DNA of 10,514 bases from an uncultured Bacteroidota bacterium (GCA_937876435.1 CALEIL010000351.1:1-10514), one strand, 5' to 3'. Shown: positions 1-7,383, numbered from the stretch's first letter. Translations and numbers: made by a program. The notes: generated by a model not told the origin, from the sequence alone.

Positions 1-1
1 A

Positions 2-814
2 ATGCGTACGATATTTCTGCCAACAGATTTCAGCCCCAAATCGGAAAATGCGATGAAATACGCTGTGGATATGTACCGGGAGGAACCGATGCATTACGTG
101 CTGATCCATTCATATGATATTCCATACCAACCCAATGAAGTTATCATTTCTTCGATTTTGGAGACTCTGAAAGCGGACGTGGAGAAGCATCTCGATATCC
201 AGGAGCAAAAATTGAATTCCCTTTTTCACAACCCGGGCAATATCGTGACGAAGCGAATGGGGGTGGGATCCGTGGTTGATATGATCAATTACAACGAAGA
301 TATGAACCCCGATTTTGTAGTGATGGGAACCAAAGGCCACTCCCGGACCTCAGGCAGTTATATGATTGGAAGCAATACACTGCAGGTGATCAAAAGCGTC
401 GACGTTCCAATTTTGATCATTCCTGAAGACCGGAGTTATTCTCCGCTCCAACGGATAGTTTTTGGATCCGATCTCAAGGCCCTCAATGAAGAGGTGATCA
501 GGCCGCTCAACCGCGTTCTGGACCGGACCAATGCTAGTCTTACGGTCGTTCATGTGGGGGAATTGACCGAACAAAGCAAAGAGCAATCCATCCGGGAACT
601 GGATCAATTGATGGGCGACAGAATGACCTCATTTATTCAGATCAATTCTTCCGAAATCGTCGAAGGTCTCCGACGGACTACCCGGGACAATGAAGCCGAT
701 CTACTGGTGTTGGTGGACCGCAGGAAAAATTTTTTTCAAAGAATCTTTCACAAATCTGTAACTAAGAAGGTTGGCTGGAAAACCGAGGTGCCAATGTTAA
801 TTCTTCATGACTAA
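2..814 (+). CDS. Universal stress protein, tandem UspA domains
   Basis: A 270-residue cytoplasmic protein with two UspA-like alpha/beta domains (about residues 1-141 and 148-270). The first opens with IFLPTDFS, the usual Usp N-terminus, and has the nucleotide-binding loop: GxxG at 109-112, then GS at 123-124, and the closing VPILIIPE strand. The second domain opens at RIVFGSD and closes with VPMLIL, but its loop (VDRRKNFFQRIF) lacks the glycines, so only domain one is likely to bind ATP. Two-domain Usps of about 270-280 residues are common in Bacteroidota. The ATG lies one base from the window edge; the family N-terminus starts just there, so the gene looks complete. The next gene begins 27 bp downstream on the same strand and may be co-transcribed. 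Family role: stress-survival signalling; the exact ligand or partner cannot be read from the sequence. Confidence 0.92.
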   Translation: MRTIFLPTDFSPKSENAMKYAVDMYREEPMHYVLIHSYDIPYQPNEVIISSILETLKADVEKHLDIQEQKLNSLFHNPGNIVTKRMGVGSVVDMINYNEDMNPDFVVMGTKGHSRTSGSYMIGSNTLQVIKSVDVPILIIPEDRSYSPLQRIVFGSDLKALNEEVIRPLNRVLDRTNASLTVVHVGELTEQSKEQSIRELDQLMGDRMTSFIQINSSEIVEGLRRTTRDNEADLLVLVDRRKNFFQRIFHKSVTKKVGWKTEVPMLILHD

Positions 815-841
815 TGTAAATATTTTATCTATTTTCATGGC

Positions 842-1267
842 ATGAAAGGAATAATCAACCTGCTAGGCCGAATTTTTTTATCCGCGATGTTCCTGTATGA
901 GGCGTACGATTCGATTTATTATTTTGCGCGGACCAAAAGAACGATGACGGATTATGGAATTACCTGGAACCAGGACATGCTCCTGTCCGGGGCTATATTT
1001 TTATTGGTGGTAGGGGGGATCATGTTGTTGATCGGATACAGGACTACTATTGCCTCTATCCTTTTGTTAATATACTATGTCCCGATCACCTTCATCATCC
1101 ACAGTTGGTGGAATGATCCCATCGAAATGCAACGCGAAGGAGCCATAGATTTTATGCAAAATATGGCCATCGTGGGAGGATTGCTTTTACTGATCAGTCA
1201 TGGGAGCGGGCAATACAGCATCAAACGACTATTCGCCACGACCCGTGTGCCCCGGAAGTACCGATAA
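842..1267 (+). CDS. DoxX-like integral membrane protein
   Basis: A 141-residue protein with four predicted membrane helices (about residues 5-24, 46-66, 68-88 and 104-120). The first carries the LLGRIFLSAMFL pattern typical of the DoxX/DoxD family, followed by a loop in which DoxX proteins often have a MTDYGI-like segment (35-40 here). The C-terminus is basic (RLFATTRVPRKYR) and probably cytoplasmic. DoxX-like proteins are small inner-membrane proteins. Some are linked to quinone or thiosulfate oxidation or to redox stress, but most have no assigned role, so no specific reaction is claimed. It follows the universal stress gene by 27 bp, which suggests a shared stress-response transcript. The ATG at 842 is the only start that preserves the first helix. 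Confidence 0.82.
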   Translation: MKGIINLLGRIFLSAMFLYEAYDSIYYFARTKRTMTDYGITWNQDMLLSGAIFLLVVGGIMLLIGYRTTIASILLLIYYVPITFIIHSWWNDPIEMQREGAIDFMQNMAIVGGLLLLISHGSGQYSIKRLFATTRVPRKYR

Positions 1268-1381
1268 TCACTTCGGAACCCCAGCAGGCGAAGATTTCCA
1301 ATTTCTGACTGCGCGATTAACCAGACCATTACGTCCTGAGAATCAAAATTTTTTTATGCGCATTTTTTGGAATTTTAAATT

Positions 1382-1403
1382 ATATTTACATATTGTAAAA
1401 TAT
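1382..1403. repeat. AT-rich imperfect inverted repeat upstream of ddl
   Basis: ATATTTACA (1382-1390), a 3-nt spacer, then TGTAAAATAT (1394-1403). The right arm has one extra A compared with a perfect complement. It ends 14 bp before the ligase start codon, inside a strongly AT-rich stretch (1361-1417). It could be an operator or a leader hairpin, or simply low-complexity promoter DNA. The rest of the 1268-1417 spacer shows nothing I can name. Confidence 0.3.
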
Positions 1404-1417
1404 CGTAATATCTAACT

Positions 1418-2380
1418 ATGCGTATTGCCATCATAGCGGGCGGACCTTCAGAAGAGCGGGAGATTTCGCTCAATAGTGCCAGGTTGATTATCGACCATAT
1501 CGACCGGGAGAAGTATGACCATCGATTGTTGATTATGGGCGCCCGGCATTTTGTAGATAGCGAAACGGGGAACAATCTGGATCTGAATGATTTTTCATTG
1601 AATACGGAACAGGGAAAACTCTTTTTTGATTTTGCTTTTATTATGATCCATGGCCGGCCGGCTGAGAACGGAAAACTGCAGGGATATCTGGATTGGATGG
1701 GAATACCGTACAGTACGTCCGGGGTGTTGTGCAGTGCGCTGACCTTCAACAAAGAGTTTTGTAAAAATTACCTGAAACCTCATGGAGTTCCCATGGCCCG
1801 ATCCGTACACGTTCAGAAAGGGGCGCCCGTGCTGGAAAATCGATTCTCTCATTTGGGATGGCCGGTCTTTGTAAAACCCAACAACAATGGGTCCAGCGTG
1901 GCCGTGACCAAGGTTCACCGTTGGCAAGATATTGCGGAAGCCCTGGACAAAGTATGGGCTGTTGATGACGAGGCTTTGGTCGAAGAGTTTGTAGAGGGGG
2001 TGGAATATTCCGCCAGTATATTGAAACAGGGGTCTGAATATATCCGGTTTCCCATTACCGAAATCCGGCCCACTAAGGAGTTCTTTGACTACGAGGCCAA
2101 ATATCAGGGAGCCAGCGAAGAAATTACGCCTGCACGTCTGACCGACGATCAGGTGACGCAATGCCTGGATCTGAGCGAGAAAATATTCCGTATCCTGGAT
2201 TGCGACGGCGTCTGTCGTTTTGATTTTATTCTGAGGGATCAGACGTTCTATTTCCTCGAAGTCAATACCATCCCCGGTATGGGTCCCACCAGCATGGTCC
2301 CTCAACAGGTGTTGGCAAAAGGATGGACGATCACACAATTTATAGACGTGTTGATCGAGGCAAACCTTCCAGCCAAATAA
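1418..2380 (+). CDS. ddl: D-alanine--D-alanine ligase
   Basis: A 320-residue cytoplasmic ATP-grasp enzyme that joins two D-alanines (ATP to ADP and phosphate) for the peptidoglycan stem peptide. Family signatures appear in order: GGPSEEREISL at 8-18, with Glu15 matching the catalytic Glu of DdlB; HGRPAENGKLQG at 79-89; the GIPYSTSG segment at 95-102; FVKPNNNGSSVAV at 151-163 (ATP-binding Lys153 and the serine loop); EEFVEGVEYS at 189-198; the omega-loop DYEAKY at 224-229 with Tyr225; RFDF at 267-270; and LEVNTIPGMGPTSMVP at 280-295 (metal ligands Glu281 and Asn283). Small departures from the usual pattern are SSVAV for SSVGV and GMGP for GMTP; the catalytic set looks intact. Length is normal for the family. 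A VanA-type D-Ala-D-Lac ligase is less likely because Tyr is kept in the omega loop. Confidence 0.93.
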   Translation: MRIAIIAGGPSEEREISLNSARLIIDHIDREKYDHRLLIMGARHFVDSETGNNLDLNDFSLNTEQGKLFFDFAFIMIHGRPAENGKLQGYLDWMGIPYSTSGVLCSALTFNKEFCKNYLKPHGVPMARSVHVQKGAPVLENRFSHLGWPVFVKPNNNGSSVAVTKVHRWQDIAEALDKVWAVDDEALVEEFVEGVEYSASILKQGSEYIRFPITEIRPTKEFFDYEAKYQGASEEITPARLTDDQVTQCLDLSEKIFRILDCDGVCRFDFILRDQTFYFLEVNTIPGMGPTSMVPQQVLAKGWTITQFIDVLIEANLPAK

Positions 2381-2742
2381 AGGGCATTGAATCTGATTTT
2401 TTTCAACAAGAAAACGATCAATACTTTCCAGGAAATTACATGAGTGCATCGCTTGTGGGTCGGATCTATAACCCCGAACGGTGGAATGCGGACTCCTTCC
2501 TTCCTTTGGCCGGGAAGCAGGGATTCTCATCGGACCTCGCTTTAACTATGTATGGTTATTTCCTCATCCGCTCGAAAAGAGAAAATTTCGGTTCCTTACT
2601 GATCTTAACGACCGATCCCAGGTCAGCTGGAATTACGTTCGGTCATTTGTTTGATCTGACAAAAAATAAACTCGGCATAAGCATCATTTACTTGTAAAAC
2701 AGACCACCGGTTTTTATCAAACGGAATCCTTTGAACCAATAC
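2381..2742. other. Intergenic stretch without a convincing gene
   Basis: This spacer lies between the ligase and the convergent TPR-like gene. One frame is open on the plus strand from an ATG at 2440 to 2697 (85 codons), but I recognise no family in it. A second plus-strand frame ending at a TGA near 2662 reads AGILIGPRFNYVWLFPHP, which looks somewhat more protein-like. Neither has a clear ribosome-binding site. It may be a decayed gene fragment (an outer-membrane strand is one guess) or plain non-coding DNA. An AAAAC and GTTTT pair around 2696-2715 might form a weak hairpin, but not a convincing terminator. Confidence 0.25.
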
Positions 2743-3351
2743 TTACTTCATCCTCGGTCGTCTCCTTTTCTTGCTTTGCTGGGTCATCGCACCCCGGAAT
2801 CGTCCGCTTTGGGCCGCTTTGATGGTTCCACTATTCTTGATCACTTTTCCAAACTCCTCGACTTGTTCCTTGATTTGGGGTTCCGTGATGCGCATATCTT
2901 TCACTTCACGAAAAAGCTGCTTGGCCATCGGCCAGTTGCCGCGGTTGGCTTGCATATTGGCCAATTGGATATTGACCATCGCCCGTTCATTGTCAGAAGG
3001 CAGTTTGGTTTCCCGGGCTTTGAGGAAATAAAATTCCGATTCTTCGGGGTTTTTTTGGTGCTGCGCGATCGTTCCTTTGAGCATATAGAAATAGGCTCTG
3101 TTGGCCGAATACAGTAACCTGGGGGAAAGGATCAATTTCAACCTTCTTTCTGCCGCATCGATATCCATGGTCTGCATCAATTTGGCCGAGGACTGAACCG
3201 TGCCAAAAAGAATGTATCCGACCAGTAGAATCAGGCCGATCAGAAAAAACGGGAATGCGTACCAAAAACCGTACAGAATGCTGAGTATGATCCCACCACC
3301 GATGCACAGTACGACGAGGGCCAACCTCAGGTATATATTTATAGAAAACAT
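2743..3351 (-). CDS. Membrane-anchored TPR-like protein of unknown function
   Basis: A 202-residue protein with two closely spaced N-terminal membrane helices (about residues 8-27 and 30-51). A soluble helical region follows (about 56-172), rich in the A/Y/L spacing of tetratricopeptide-type helix pairs: AERRLKLIL, NRAYFYMLKGTIAQHQ, ESEFYFLKARE and RAMVNIQLANMQANRGNWPMAKQLF. The last of these resembles a canonical TPR best (about 124-150). The C-terminus is very basic (KKRRRPRMK) and may contact nucleic acid or phospholipid heads. I do not know a function; the layout suggests an inner-membrane scaffold with the repeat in the cytoplasm. The gene is monocistronic, converges with the ligase gene, and has a good Bacteroidota-type promoter just upstream. 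The start at 3351 is chosen because it sits about a dozen bases past that promoter and begins the hydrophobic segment. Confidence 0.7.
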   Translation of the reverse strand: MFSINIYLRLALVVLCIGGGIILSILYGFWYAFPFFLIGLILLVGYILFGTVQSSAKLMQTMDIDAAERRLKLILSPRLLYSANRAYFYMLKGTIAQHQKNPEESEFYFLKARETKLPSDNERAMVNIQLANMQANRGNWPMAKQLFREVKDMRITEPQIKEQVEEFGKVIKNSGTIKAAQSGRFRGAMTQQSKKRRRPRMK

Positions 3352-3368
3352 GTATTTTGCTTTTGATG

Positions 3369-3400
3369 CAAAAATAGTTGAAATTTATTTCATTGTGAAA
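3369..3400 (-). promoter_or_regulatory. Bacteroidota-type promoter for the TPR-like gene
   Basis: Read on the minus strand, TATTTTTG (3376 to 3369) matches the TAnnTTTG -7 box exactly. A 20-bp spacer separates it from TTTC (3400 to 3397), which is one base off the TTTG -33 element. The predicted start of transcription would be about 10 bases before the ATG at 3351, giving a very short leader, as is common in this phylum. Confidence 0.5.
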
Positions 3401-3559
3401 TTGAATTTGTCTCGTTTCAGAGATTGAGAGTGCCTTTCAATGGTTTGGAATGAACCACCGTGCTGCCTTCTGGATGGATTCATACGGCTATTTTCAATAC
3501 GAGGTAGTGATCGACTTTTTCTCATCACTATGGATACGACAATCATTCATCGGGTTCAG

Positions 3560-3810
3560 ATAGTAAATGTTCGAGGCGTAACTCATTTATCGGTTTACCC
3601 CAATCTGGCCGATCAGACACTCAGGATTGAAACGAGCCGGATGGCCAAAGACGCAGATTTGGTTCTTTACAATATGCTGAGCCAGAATGCGAGGATCGTC
3701 CGTGCATAGACCCTGCAGGGGAATCGGGTTTTTTCGAACGACATATCCGATTTTGAAGCGGGAATGTATTTCATTCAATCAGGTCGGTGGCTAAGTTCTT
3801 CAAGAATTAG
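3560..3810 (+). pseudogene. Decayed type IX secretion C-terminal sorting domain
   Basis: The translated plus strand keeps the whole pattern of a type IX secretion (Por_Secre_tail) sorting domain. LSVYPNLADQTLRIE starts at 3587, followed by ADLVLYNMLSQNARIV. After a TAG stop (3707-3709) the same frame continues as TLQGNRVFSNDISDF and AGMYFIQSG. A frame change near 3784 then gives SVAKFFKN and a stop at 3808-3810, the lysine-rich ending expected of such tails. So at least one nonsense codon and one frameshift interrupt it. The usual YPNP is YPNL, and the NMLGQ turn reads NMLSQ. There is no secreted catalytic or adhesin body upstream: 3430-3560 is not coherent in any frame. In life this domain targets outer-membrane-translocated proteins to the cell surface. 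Here it is best read as the leftover 3' end of a lost cell-surface gene. Confidence 0.72.
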
Positions 3811-3837
3811 GTAAAACACCGCCAGAGAGACCGAGGG

Positions 3838-3863
3838 GACGGCATGGCTGCCCGTCAGTTTTT
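3838..3863 (+). terminator. Possible Rho-independent terminator after the sorting-domain relic
   Basis: GACGG (3838-3842) pairs with CCGTC (3852-3856) around a 9-nt loop, and a T-run (about 3859-3863) follows within three bases. The stem is short, with perhaps two more pairs across a bulge, so the call is tentative. Its place just after the relic fits the end of a former gene; it also lies just past the end of the opposing LacI gene. Confidence 0.35.
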
Positions 3864-3869
3864 AGCAAA

Positions 3870-4925
3870 TTATAATCCGGACTTAACAGGGATCTGAAAA
3901 AAGGGCAGATTTTCGGGATATATGATATTAAAGGGGAGGTATTGGGTGTTGGGTATTTTCCTGTCCAGGACGTGATGATCGACCCAGGCCTTGACTGCGA
4001 GATATCCCATCCGGTACCCACTTTGATCGATCAGTACGTCGATCGTGCCGTTTTGCAACAGTCGGATGTGGTGGTCGATCAGATCATGCCCGATGATAAA
4101 TAGGTCAGGGTATAACCGTTTGAGACCCGGTGCAAACTGGTAAGCCCTGGATGTGGTGAAATAGACCGTGTCAATATGATGGGTTTGGATGAGGTCTGCG
4201 ATTTGGGAAACTGCCTGATCCGAGTTCAATTCATTCCGTAAAATAAGGCGTTGGGTATGGAATACGGATTCGGCCTGTTCGAGCGAATTGATCAATCCGA
4301 GTTCTTTGTTTTGGAGGTGGGTAGTGTTTTCGAGGTTCGCTGTGGTGTGGACGATGAGAACGGAAGATAGGTTCCGGGTTGACCGGACAATTCTGCCCAC
4401 CAATTCACCGACCGCGTATGTATTGATCCCAATGTAAGACAACACCGGTGCTGAATTGATTTCGGCGTTCATCACGATACAGGGGATCTCTTTTTTATGA
4501 CATTTTTTCACAAGTTTGATCGTCTGACTGTGGTATTCGGAACCAATCAATACCACGTCGGGTGTGTCCTCCAGGATTTCGTTGGCAATGAGGTCAAAAT
4601 GCGAAGAATCGTTCATGTCGTAAAAGTGAACCTGCCCGTTGAGCCGGTAGGGGGCAAATTCTGCCAATCCCTGCTCGATTCCGTCGCGTACGATTCTCCA
4701 GTAAAAATCCTGGTAGGGGTAGGGGAGTAGGATTTTGACCATGGCTGGGACTTTTCGTGCCAGAGTCCGGGCCAGGATGTCGGGTTTGTACTGCAGATCT
4801 TCCATCGCTTTGCGGACCATTTCTCTGGTACGGAATGACACTCTTCCGCGGTTGTGCAACACCCGGTCTACCGTTCCGGTCGACACTCCGGCATGTTCAG
4901 CGATATCTTTTATTTTGACTTTCAT
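3870..4925 (-). CDS. LacI-family transcriptional regulator
   Basis: A 351-residue DNA-binding regulator. Residues 5-24 form the LacI helix-turn-helix (IKDIAEHAGVSTGTVDRVLH), with the GTVDRVLHNRG variant often seen in Bacteroidota. The hinge follows (YKPDILARTLARK, 46-58). The rest (about 62-345) is a periplasmic-binding-protein-like sugar-sensing domain, with recognisable strands such as VKILLPYPYQDFYW, DVVLIGSEYHS, SYIGINTYAVGELVGR and FIIGHDLIDHH. It is divergent from the deaminase/deacetylase gene, and a 12-bp CG-centred palindrome lies between them, so it very likely controls that gene and perhaps itself in response to an amino sugar or its phosphate. That ligand is inferred from context, not from residues. 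Length and start are normal for the family. Confidence 0.92.
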   Translation of the reverse strand: MKVKIKDIAEHAGVSTGTVDRVLHNRGRVSFRTREMVRKAMEDLQYKPDILARTLARKVPAMVKILLPYPYQDFYWRIVRDGIEQGLAEFAPYRLNGQVHFYDMNDSSHFDLIANEILEDTPDVVLIGSEYHSQTIKLVKKCHKKEIPCIVMNAEINSAPVLSYIGINTYAVGELVGRIVRSTRNLSSVLIVHTTANLENTTHLQNKELGLINSLEQAESVFHTQRLILRNELNSDQAVSQIADLIQTHHIDTVYFTTSRAYQFAPGLKRLYPDLFIIGHDLIDHHIRLLQNGTIDVLIDQSGYRMGYLAVKAWVDHHVLDRKIPNTQYLPFNIIYPENLPFFQIPVKSGL

Positions 4926-5105
4926 TTTTCAGTAATTTGTTGACACTGGCCCGTAGGAATCGTAGATCGTCATCGAAAATTCTCCTTCTCTCAGTTTTGA
5001 TCCCGGGTGTACAAAGGCGCGTAGTGGTCGTTCCTACCTTACTCTCCACTTTCTGACCTCCAGCCGTTATCGTTTCATCTAAACTGTTTTGATTAAATAA
5101 ATAGT

Positions 5106-5117
5106 GTGTGCGCACAC
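5106..5117. promoter_or_regulatory. Candidate LacI-family operator (CG-centred palindrome)
   Basis: GTGTGCGCACAC is a perfect 12-bp palindrome with a central CG, the hallmark of LacI-family operators. The next pair out is mismatched, and the one beyond (G5104/C5119) matches again. It lies in the divergent spacer between the LacI regulator and the deaminase. Its right edge falls about 21 bp before the -7 box of the deaminase, so a bound protein would cover the -33 position and block transcription. Binding by the neighbour is an inference. Confidence 0.5.
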
Positions 5118-5138
5118 GCAAACTTTCAAATATTTCTT

Positions 5139-5146
5139 TATATTTG
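5139..5146 (+). promoter_or_regulatory. TAnnTTTG -7 box of the deaminase gene
   Basis: TATATTTG matches the Bacteroidota -7 consensus exactly and lies 21 bp before the ATG at 5168. No clear TTTG is seen at the -33 position, where the palindrome sits, so the promoter may be weak alone or depend on a regulator. It supports the 5168 start over the in-frame GTG at 5108. Confidence 0.5.
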
Positions 5147-5167
5147 CATATAATAAAAGTAAAACTC

Positions 5168-7102
5168 ATGGAAATGGACATCTTGAAGTATCAATTGCGA
5201 TCATTCGAAAAAATTCCGAATCGGATTTATGACAATAAGGATGATGCCAGCAAACACGTCGCCAAAACGTTGTCCCTGCTGATCAGGCAAAAACAACAGG
5301 AAGGTGAATACACCATTCTGGGTTTGGCCACGGGTTCATCACCGGTCAAGGTGTACGATGAACTGATCCGGATGCACCGGGAGGAAGGATTGAGTTTTAA
5401 GAATGTGATCACGTTTAATCTGGATGAATACTATCCGATGAAGAAAAGTGACGATCAGAGTTACTGGAAATTCATGCACGAACATCTTTTCGATCACATC
5501 GATATCGATCCCAAGAATATCCATATGCCCGACGGTGAAATTCCCATCGATCAGGTGGATGAATTTTGCGAACGCTATGAGGAAAAGATTGATGCCCTGG
5601 GAGGAATCGATTTTCAGTTGCTCGGGATAGGCCGCACGGGTCACATTGGATTCAATGAGCCTGGTAGTTGGGATTCGAGCAGGACCCGTTTGGTCAAATT
5701 GGATCATCTGACCCGACAGGATGCAACAAAAAGTTTTATAACCAAGGAAAACGTACCGTATAGGGCCATCACGATGGGAATCGCGACCATCATGAAAGCA
5801 AAATCCATTTACCTGATGGCTTTTGGTCAGGCCAAAGCGGAGGTCATTGAACAAACTTTGGAAGGACCCATCACGGCATCGTGCCCGGCTACCTACCTTC
5901 AAAATCATCCCAATACGCGTTTCCTGTTGGATCTTCCGGCTGCCTCTGAACTCACCAAGGTCAAAAAACCCTGGGGAGTGGGGCTCGTCAACTGGACGGA
6001 TAAGCTGATTTGCCGGGCCGTGGTATGGCTGGCGATGAAAACCGGAAAACCCATCCTCAAGTTGACCGAAGAAGATTATAACACAAATGGTCTTAGTGAT
6101 TTGATTCTCGAATACGATACTGCTTACAATATCAATATCCAGATATTCAACCGGCTCCAGCACACGATCACAGGTTGGCCGGGGGGAAAACCTCACGCCG
6201 ATGATTCGCAGAGACCCGAGCGGGCAGAACCTGCCAAAAAACGGGTGGTGATTTTTAGTCCACATCCTGACGATGATGTGATTTCGATGGGTGGCACGTT
6301 TATTCGTCTGGTCGAACAGGGGCACGAAGTCCACGTGGCGTATCAGACTTCCGGGAATCTGGCCGTGCACGATCACGACGTACAGCGATTTATCGAGTTT
6401 ATCGATGATATCGCCGAATCGTATGGTCTGGACAAGAATATAGCCCACGAGAATCTCGAGACGATCGAAAAAGCACTGGAGGCCAAAAAAGGAGGGGAAC
6501 CCGATATCGATCTGGTTCGCAACATCAAAGGCATGATCCGACGAGGCGAGGCGCGGGGTGGTGCTCGCATCGCAGGAGCCGATGACGAACATATCCATTT
6601 TCTGGACCTGCCTTTTTATGAGACCGGTAAGGTCACCAAGAACCCCGTAGGACAGAAAGATATCGACATCGTACGGGATTTTCTCGATACCATCAAACCC
6701 CATCAAATCTACGCCGCGGGTGATCTCGCCGATCCGCACGGTACCCACAAGGTCTGTCTCGATGCCATCTTATTTGCGTGCGAAGAACTCAAAAGCAAAG
6801 CCTGGTTCAAGGATTGCTGGTTGTGGCTGTACCGCGGAGCCTGGCACGAATGGGGGATCGATGAGATCGAAATGGCGGTCCCTTTGAGCCCCGATGAAGT
6901 GATCCGAAAGCGGACCGCTGTATTTATGCACCAGTCGCAGAAGGATAGAGCGCCTTTCCCTGGTAACGACAAGCGCGAATTCTGGCAACGGGCCGAAGAT
7001 CGAAATCGGGATACGGCAGACGTCTACAATAGTCTCGGACTGGCCGAATACGAAGCCATGGAGGCATTCGTGAAATGGAAGTGGGAAACCAATAGCATAT
7101 AG
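5168..7102 (+). CDS. nagB: Glucosamine-6-phosphate deaminase fused to PIG-L deacetylase
   Basis: A 644-residue cytoplasmic fusion. Residues about 20-290 are a NagB domain (glucosamine-6-phosphate to fructose-6-phosphate and ammonia): LGLATGSSPVKVYDEL at 51-66, the NLDEYYP loop with Asp86, GIGRTGHIGFNEPGS at 153-167 with His159 and Glu164, and SRTR at 171-174. Residues about 357-640 are a PIG-L/LmbE zinc deacetylase: SPHPDDDVISMGG at 364-376 (metal-binding His366 and Asp369) and the distal DPHGTHK at 522-528. Between them lies a linker with a WPGGKP segment and a charged stretch. This two-domain protein is a known Bacteroidota type; the deacetylase may prepare the deaminase's substrate, but that is inference. 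One oddity: the triad Asp of E. coli NagB (Asp141) aligns with Thr157. Two ATGs, 5168 and 5174, are possible starts; the first is used. Confidence 0.9.
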   Translation: MEMDILKYQLRSFEKIPNRIYDNKDDASKHVAKTLSLLIRQKQQEGEYTILGLATGSSPVKVYDELIRMHREEGLSFKNVITFNLDEYYPMKKSDDQSYWKFMHEHLFDHIDIDPKNIHMPDGEIPIDQVDEFCERYEEKIDALGGIDFQLLGIGRTGHIGFNEPGSWDSSRTRLVKLDHLTRQDATKSFITKENVPYRAITMGIATIMKAKSIYLMAFGQAKAEVIEQTLEGPITASCPATYLQNHPNTRFLLDLPAASELTKVKKPWGVGLVNWTDKLICRAVVWLAMKTGKPILKLTEEDYNTNGLSDLILEYDTAYNINIQIFNRLQHTITGWPGGKPHADDSQRPERAEPAKKRVVIFSPHPDDDVISMGGTFIRLVEQGHEVHVAYQTSGNLAVHDHDVQRFIEFIDDIAESYGLDKNIAHENLETIEKALEAKKGGEPDIDLVRNIKGMIRRGEARGGARIAGADDEHIHFLDLPFYETGKVTKNPVGQKDIDIVRDFLDTIKPHQIYAAGDLADPHGTHKVCLDAILFACEELKSKAWFKDCWLWLYRGAWHEWGIDEIEMAVPLSPDEVIRKRTAVFMHQSQKDRAPFPGNDKREFWQRAEDRNRDTADVYNSLGLAEYEAMEAFVKWKWETNSI

Positions 7103-7242
7103 TTTAATGGAGAGTCGACAATTGAGAATGGACAAGGACGAATGACGAATGGTCCTGGCGGAAGAAGCTTTCAGCAGTGCAGGGGGAGCAGCTTACACCT
7201 ACAGATCAATGGAGAATGGAAAGTGGAGAATATATTGGTGGG
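7103..7242. repeat. Degenerate purine-rich ATGGAGAATGG short repeats
   Basis: Non-coding DNA after the deaminase stop, built of drifting copies of a purine-rich unit: ATGGAGAG near 7107, TTGAGAATGGA near 7122, GAATGACGAATGG near 7139, and ATGGAGAATGGAAAGTGG from 7209. The copies are imperfect and irregularly spaced, so this is neither a CRISPR nor a clean tandem array. Spacers of this style are common in some Bacteroidota genomes; origin unknown. Confidence 0.45.
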
Positions 7243-7364
7243 TATACAACCAATTCTCAGGCGCACTATAGGTTGGCAGAGGAATACTATCTTGTTCCAT
7301 GGCGACACGTACTTTTTTTCATAATCTCGTTTTTTAGTGGCAGGTCCTGGGATTAACACAGCCC

Positions 7365-7383
7365 TTCCGGGCGTGACCCGGAA
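7365..7383. repeat. Perfect stem-loop 1 between convergent genes
   Basis: TTCCGGG (7365-7371), loop CGTGA, then CCCGGAA (7377-7383): a 7-bp perfect, GC-rich stem. No T-run follows on either strand, so it is not a standard terminator by itself, though it could slow polymerase or protect a 3' end where the two transcripts meet. Confidence 0.5.

Noticed and set aside
1268..1300. A terminator from CTTCG and CGAAG after the DoxX-like gene
   Set aside because: The stem is only 5 bp with a 13-nt loop, and no T-run follows directly.
1595..2530. A 311-codon minus-strand frame over the ligase
   Set aside because: It is a shadow of the ligase gene, whose catalytic motifs are complete on the plus strand.
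5108..5167. An upstream GTG start adding 20 residues to the deaminase
   Set aside because: The GTG lies within the palindrome and upstream of the -7 box, and the extra residues have no counterpart in the family.
5339..6748. A 469-codon open frame on the minus strand
   Set aside because: It is antisense to the deaminase/deacetylase, which has clear domains along its whole length, and the minus frame has no recognisable motif.
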